DNA from: CAZMGD01 sp964565705
Lineage (GTDB): Bacteria; Actinomycetota; Acidimicrobiia; Acidimicrobiales; Ilumatobacteraceae
Direction of reading: 5' to 3'
DNA: 16,231 nucleotides
Assembly (NCBI GenBank): GCA_964565705.1
Contig: CAZMGD010000099.1
Location: 1-16,231 of the forward strand
In this document: piece after piece, positions 13,715 through 16,231 of the stretch
Layout of the letters: each line of letters opens with the position of its first letter
Position numbering within the stretch: position 1 is the stretch's first letter
Program-made: the position numbers and the translations under genes
Notes under the pieces: model-generated
What the model was told of the DNA's origin: nothing
The model's database searches: none
Seen by the model: only the letters and a program-made list of their open reading frames with translations

Positions 13715-14871
13715 CCCGTCACCACGGCGCAGCACTCGCGCTCGTTGCATCGCTCGGCCTGCTCGGTGTCGCGTGCACCGACAACAACGCCGACTCGGAC
13801 GGCGAGGGCGCGCTGTCGGTCGTCAGCACCGACGACGAGTGCGACGTGTCGGCAACCACGGCGCCGAGCGGCAACCTGCAGTTCTCCGTGAAGAACGAGG
13901 GATCGCAGGTGACGGAGTTCTACCTGCTGGCCGACGACGGGCTGCGGATCATCGGCGAGATCGAGAACATCGGTCCCGGCCTGACCCGACCACTCGTGGT
14001 GACCGCGGGCCCGGGCAGCTACATCACGGCCTGCAAGCCGGGCATGGTGGGCGATGGCATCCGGGCCGACTTCGTCGTGACGGACTCCGGCGCCGATCTG
14101 ACGCCGTCGGACGACATCGCCGCGCTCATCGACGTCGCGACCGCGCAGTACGCGTCCTACGTGAAGGATCAGACCGAGCAGCTGCTCACCCAGACGCAGG
14201 AGTTCGCAGATCTCTACACGTCGGGCCAAGACGATGCCGCCCGCGCGCTGTACGCGACCGCGCGAGAGCACTGGGAGCGGATCGAGCCCGTCGCCGAGTC
14301 CTTCGGCGACCTCGATCCCCGTCTGGACCTGCGCGAGGCGGACCTCGAGGAAGGTCAGGCGTGGACCGGCTGGCACCGCATCGAGAAGGACCTGTGGCCC
14401 GACGGCGACCCCGAGTACACGGTGGCCACCCAGGCCGAGCGCGAGGCGCTCGCCGAGCAGCTCGTGGCCGACACCCAGGAGCTCTACGACCGCACCCGCA
14501 CGGTCAGCTTCACCGCCGACCAGCTGGGCAACGGCGCCAAGGGACTGCTCGACGAGGTGGCCACCGGCAAGGTGACCGGTGAGGAAGAGATCTGGTCGCA
14601 CACCGACCTGTGGGACTTCCAGGCCAACGTCGACGGCGCCCGGATCGCGTTCGAGGATCTGCGGCCCGCGCTCGACGTCAAGGATCCGGAGCTGGCGACG
14701 ACGCTCGACACCCGGTTCTCCGAGCTGCAGGCGCTGCTCGATCAGTACCGCGAAGGCGACGGGTTCGTCCTGTACACCGATCTGACCCCCGAGCAGGTCA
14801 AGGAGCTCTCCGACTCGGTGAACGCCCTCGGCGAACCGCTCTCCCAGCTGACCGCAGCCGTCGTGCTGTGA
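13711..14871 (+). CDS. efeO: EfeO, iron-uptake protein with cupredoxin-like and M75 domains
   Basis: This 386-residue extracytoplasmic component is thought to bind iron and pass it to EfeU. It has an N-terminal export signal (hydrophobic 7-21) ending in GVAC; C22 could be lipidated although -3 is Gly rather than Leu, so lipoprotein status is uncertain. The first domain (about 35-125) is cupredoxin-like with ECDV (C44), TEFYLLADD, GEIENIGPGL and the end YITACKPGM (C108). The second (about 135-386) is the M75 imelysin-like helical domain with the HxxE motif in GWHRIEKDLW (H222, E225). The start ATG has a good Shine-Dalgarno, GGAGG (13700-13704), and overlaps the efeU stop. The downstream overlap with efeB is GTGA, so the three genes are translationally coupled. 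The assignment is firm from domain order and neighbours. Confidence 0.94.
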   Translation: MTRHHGAALALVASLGLLGVACTDNNADSDGEGALSVVSTDDECDVSATTAPSGNLQFSVKNEGSQVTEFYLLADDGLRIIGEIENIGPGLTRPLVVTAGPGSYITACKPGMVGDGIRADFVVTDSGADLTPSDDIAALIDVATAQYASYVKDQTEQLLTQTQEFADLYTSGQDDAARALYATAREHWERIEPVAESFGDLDPRLDLREADLEEGQAWTGWHRIEKDLWPDGDPEYTVATQAEREALAEQLVADTQELYDRTRTVSFTADQLGNGAKGLLDEVATGKVTGEEEIWSHTDLWDFQANVDGARIAFEDLRPALDVKDPELATTLDTRFSELQALLDQYREGDGFVLYTDLTPEQVKELSDSVNALGEPLSQLTAAVVL

Positions 14872-16226
14872 CCGAGCGGCCGGCCCCCGGTCCCTCGCTC
14901 GCGGGTGCTCCCGCGGGCGAGGCGACGGTCGCCGGTGGAAGCTCCGTGCCCGAGCGCTCAGCGGGGCGCTGGTCGCGCCGCAAGGTGCTCGGCTTGGCCG
15001 GCGGCGGCGTCGTGGTCGCCGGGGCTGCCGCGGTCGGCGCCGTGGCTGTCGGCCGCTCCGACGACGACGCTGCTGCGGGTTCGGCGGGGGTGCATCCGTT
15101 CTACGGACCGCACCAGGCCGGCATCGTCACCCCGGCACAAGACCGGTTGCACTTCGCAGCCTTCGACGTGATCACGAAGTCCCGCGACGAGCTCGCCCGC
15201 CTGCTCACGGCGTGGACCGGCGCGGCGGCGAGGATGACGCAGGGCCTGCCCGCCGGCCCCTACGGCCCCGTCAGCGGCCCGTACCTGGCCCCGCCCGATG
15301 ACACCGGCGAGGCGATGGATCTGCCTCCGTCGAACCTGACCTTGACGTTCGGGTTCGGGCCGTCGCTGTTCCTCACCGCGGACGGCAAGGACCGCTTCGG
15401 ACTGGCGGCGTCCCGACCAGGCGGGCTCATCGAGTTGCCGCACTTCCCCGCCGACCGGCTCGACGCAGCGCGCAGCGACGGTGACCTGTGCGTGCAAGCC
15501 TGCGCCGACGATCCGCAGGTTGCGGTCCACGCCATTCGCAACCTGGCGCGCATCGGGTTCGGAACCGTCGGCCTGCGCTGGTCACAGCTCGGGTTCGGCA
15601 GGACCTCCTCGACGTCCACCTCGCAGAAGACCCCCCGGAACCTGTTCGGCTTCAAGGACGGCACCGCGAACGTCAAGGCCGAGGAGACCGACGCGCTCGA
15701 CCAGCACGTGTGGGTCGCAGCCGCCGACGAGCCGGGCGCGCCCTGGATGTCGGGTGGCTCGTACCTGATCGCCCGCCGCATCTCGATGCACATCGAGACC
15801 TGGGACCGCGGGTCGCTGCGCGAGCAGGAGGCGATCATCGGTCGCGACAAGGGCGAGGGGGCACCCCTGTCGGGCGGCGACGAGTTCACCGAACCGGACT
15901 TCGAACGCATCGGCGGCGACGGCATGCCGCTGATCGCCGTCGACTCCCACGTCCGGCTCGCCCACCCGGACTTCAACGGCGGCGTGCGGCTGCTGCGCCG
16001 TGGCTACAACTTCGCCGACGGCAGCGACGGCCTCGGGCGAATGGACGCCGGGCTCTTCTTCATCGCGTTCGTCCGGGACCCGGCGCAGCAGTTCGTGCCG
16101 ATGCAGACCGTCCTCGCTCGTGACGACGCCCTGTCCGAGTACCTGCTGCACACCGGTTCTGGGATCTTCGCTGTCCCTCCCGGAGTGGCCGAGGGCGAGT
16201 CGATCGGCGCCGCCCTCTTCACGTGA
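14868..16226 (+). CDS. efeB: EfeB, Tat-exported DyP-type heme peroxidase
   Basis: This 452-residue heme peroxidase is the third part of EfeUOB. Family members are exported folded and act on ferrous iron or heme outside the membrane. The N-terminus carries a twin-arginine signal (SRRKVLG at 36-42, then an Ala/Gly/Val-rich helix to about 62). The DyP fold follows with the GxxDG motif in GFKDGTAN (261-268; distal D264), the probable proximal heme ligand H361 in DSHVRLAHP and the conserved Arg in LLRRGYNF. The GTG at 14868 overlaps the efeO stop by four bases; it places about 35 residues before the Tat motif, which is long but not unusual in actinobacteria. The gene is complete, ending at TGA 16224-16226, five bases from the window edge. 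Confidence 0.94.
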   Translation: MTERPAPGPSLAGAPAGEATVAGGSSVPERSAGRWSRRKVLGLAGGGVVVAGAAAVGAVAVGRSDDDAAAGSAGVHPFYGPHQAGIVTPAQDRLHFAAFDVITKSRDELARLLTAWTGAAARMTQGLPAGPYGPVSGPYLAPPDDTGEAMDLPPSNLTLTFGFGPSLFLTADGKDRFGLAASRPGGLIELPHFPADRLDAARSDGDLCVQACADDPQVAVHAIRNLARIGFGTVGLRWSQLGFGRTSSTSTSQKTPRNLFGFKDGTANVKAEETDALDQHVWVAAADEPGAPWMSGGSYLIARRISMHIETWDRGSLREQEAIIGRDKGEGAPLSGGDEFTEPDFERIGGDGMPLIAVDSHVRLAHPDFNGGVRLLRRGYNFADGSDGLGRMDAGLFFIAFVRDPAQQFVPMQTVLARDDALSEYLLHTGSGIFAVPPGVAEGESIGAALFT

Positions 16227-16231
16227 TGCTC

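Overview
The window reads as chromosomal DNA of a high-GC actinobacterium. The evidence is strong G/C at third codon positions, frequent GTG starts, 4-base ATGA/GTGA gene overlaps, OmpR/sensor-kinase and efeUOB gene types, and long mirror-image open frames on the antisense strand. An Acidimicrobiia-like organism (Ilumatobacter relatives) is my guess. No rRNA, tRNA, CRISPR array or intact insertion sequence was seen.

Left third (1-3550), accessory in character. It begins with the C-terminal end of a tyrosine recombinase running in from the left edge. Two complete parDE-type toxin-antitoxin modules follow, arranged tail to tail (parD1-parE1 rightward, parE2-parD2 leftward). Both parD genes have the same upstream geometry: an inverted repeat with a TG(A/G)CAA-N3-TTG core centred 27-28 bases before the start codon, and a -10-like hexamer exactly six bases before it. 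Next come a leftward YczE-type membrane protein and a rightward PIN-like DUF5615 toxin. The usual DUF433 antitoxin of the latter seems reduced to a C-terminal relic. A 264-base stretch without a recognisable gene leads to the next block.

Middle (3550-7762). A 760-residue type I sulfatase with the canonical CSPTR formylglycine site and a C-terminal beta-rich extension converges on a two-component pair. The sensor kinase and OmpR-family regulator lie on the minus strand and overlap by four bases. Between the regulator and the next rightward gene is a TGACAAC direct repeat with an 11-base period, the pattern expected of an OmpR-family binding site.

Cell-envelope block (7948-12684). An OatA-like membrane acyltransferase with a C-terminal SGNH esterase domain is followed by two large polytopic proteins of GT-C/mannosyltransferase type. 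The first of these is broken: its recognisable sequence runs through at least three frames and seems to have lost a central part. The second is intact. The block looks like a surface-glycan synthesis and O-acylation locus, possibly linked to the neighbouring two-component system.

Right end (12851-16226). A complete efeU-efeO-efeB operon is translationally coupled by 4-base overlaps. It encodes a FTR1-type permease, a periplasmic cupredoxin/M75 protein and a Tat-exported DyP-type heme peroxidase, which together take up iron. An ATG overlapping the efeB stop may begin another gene past the window edge.
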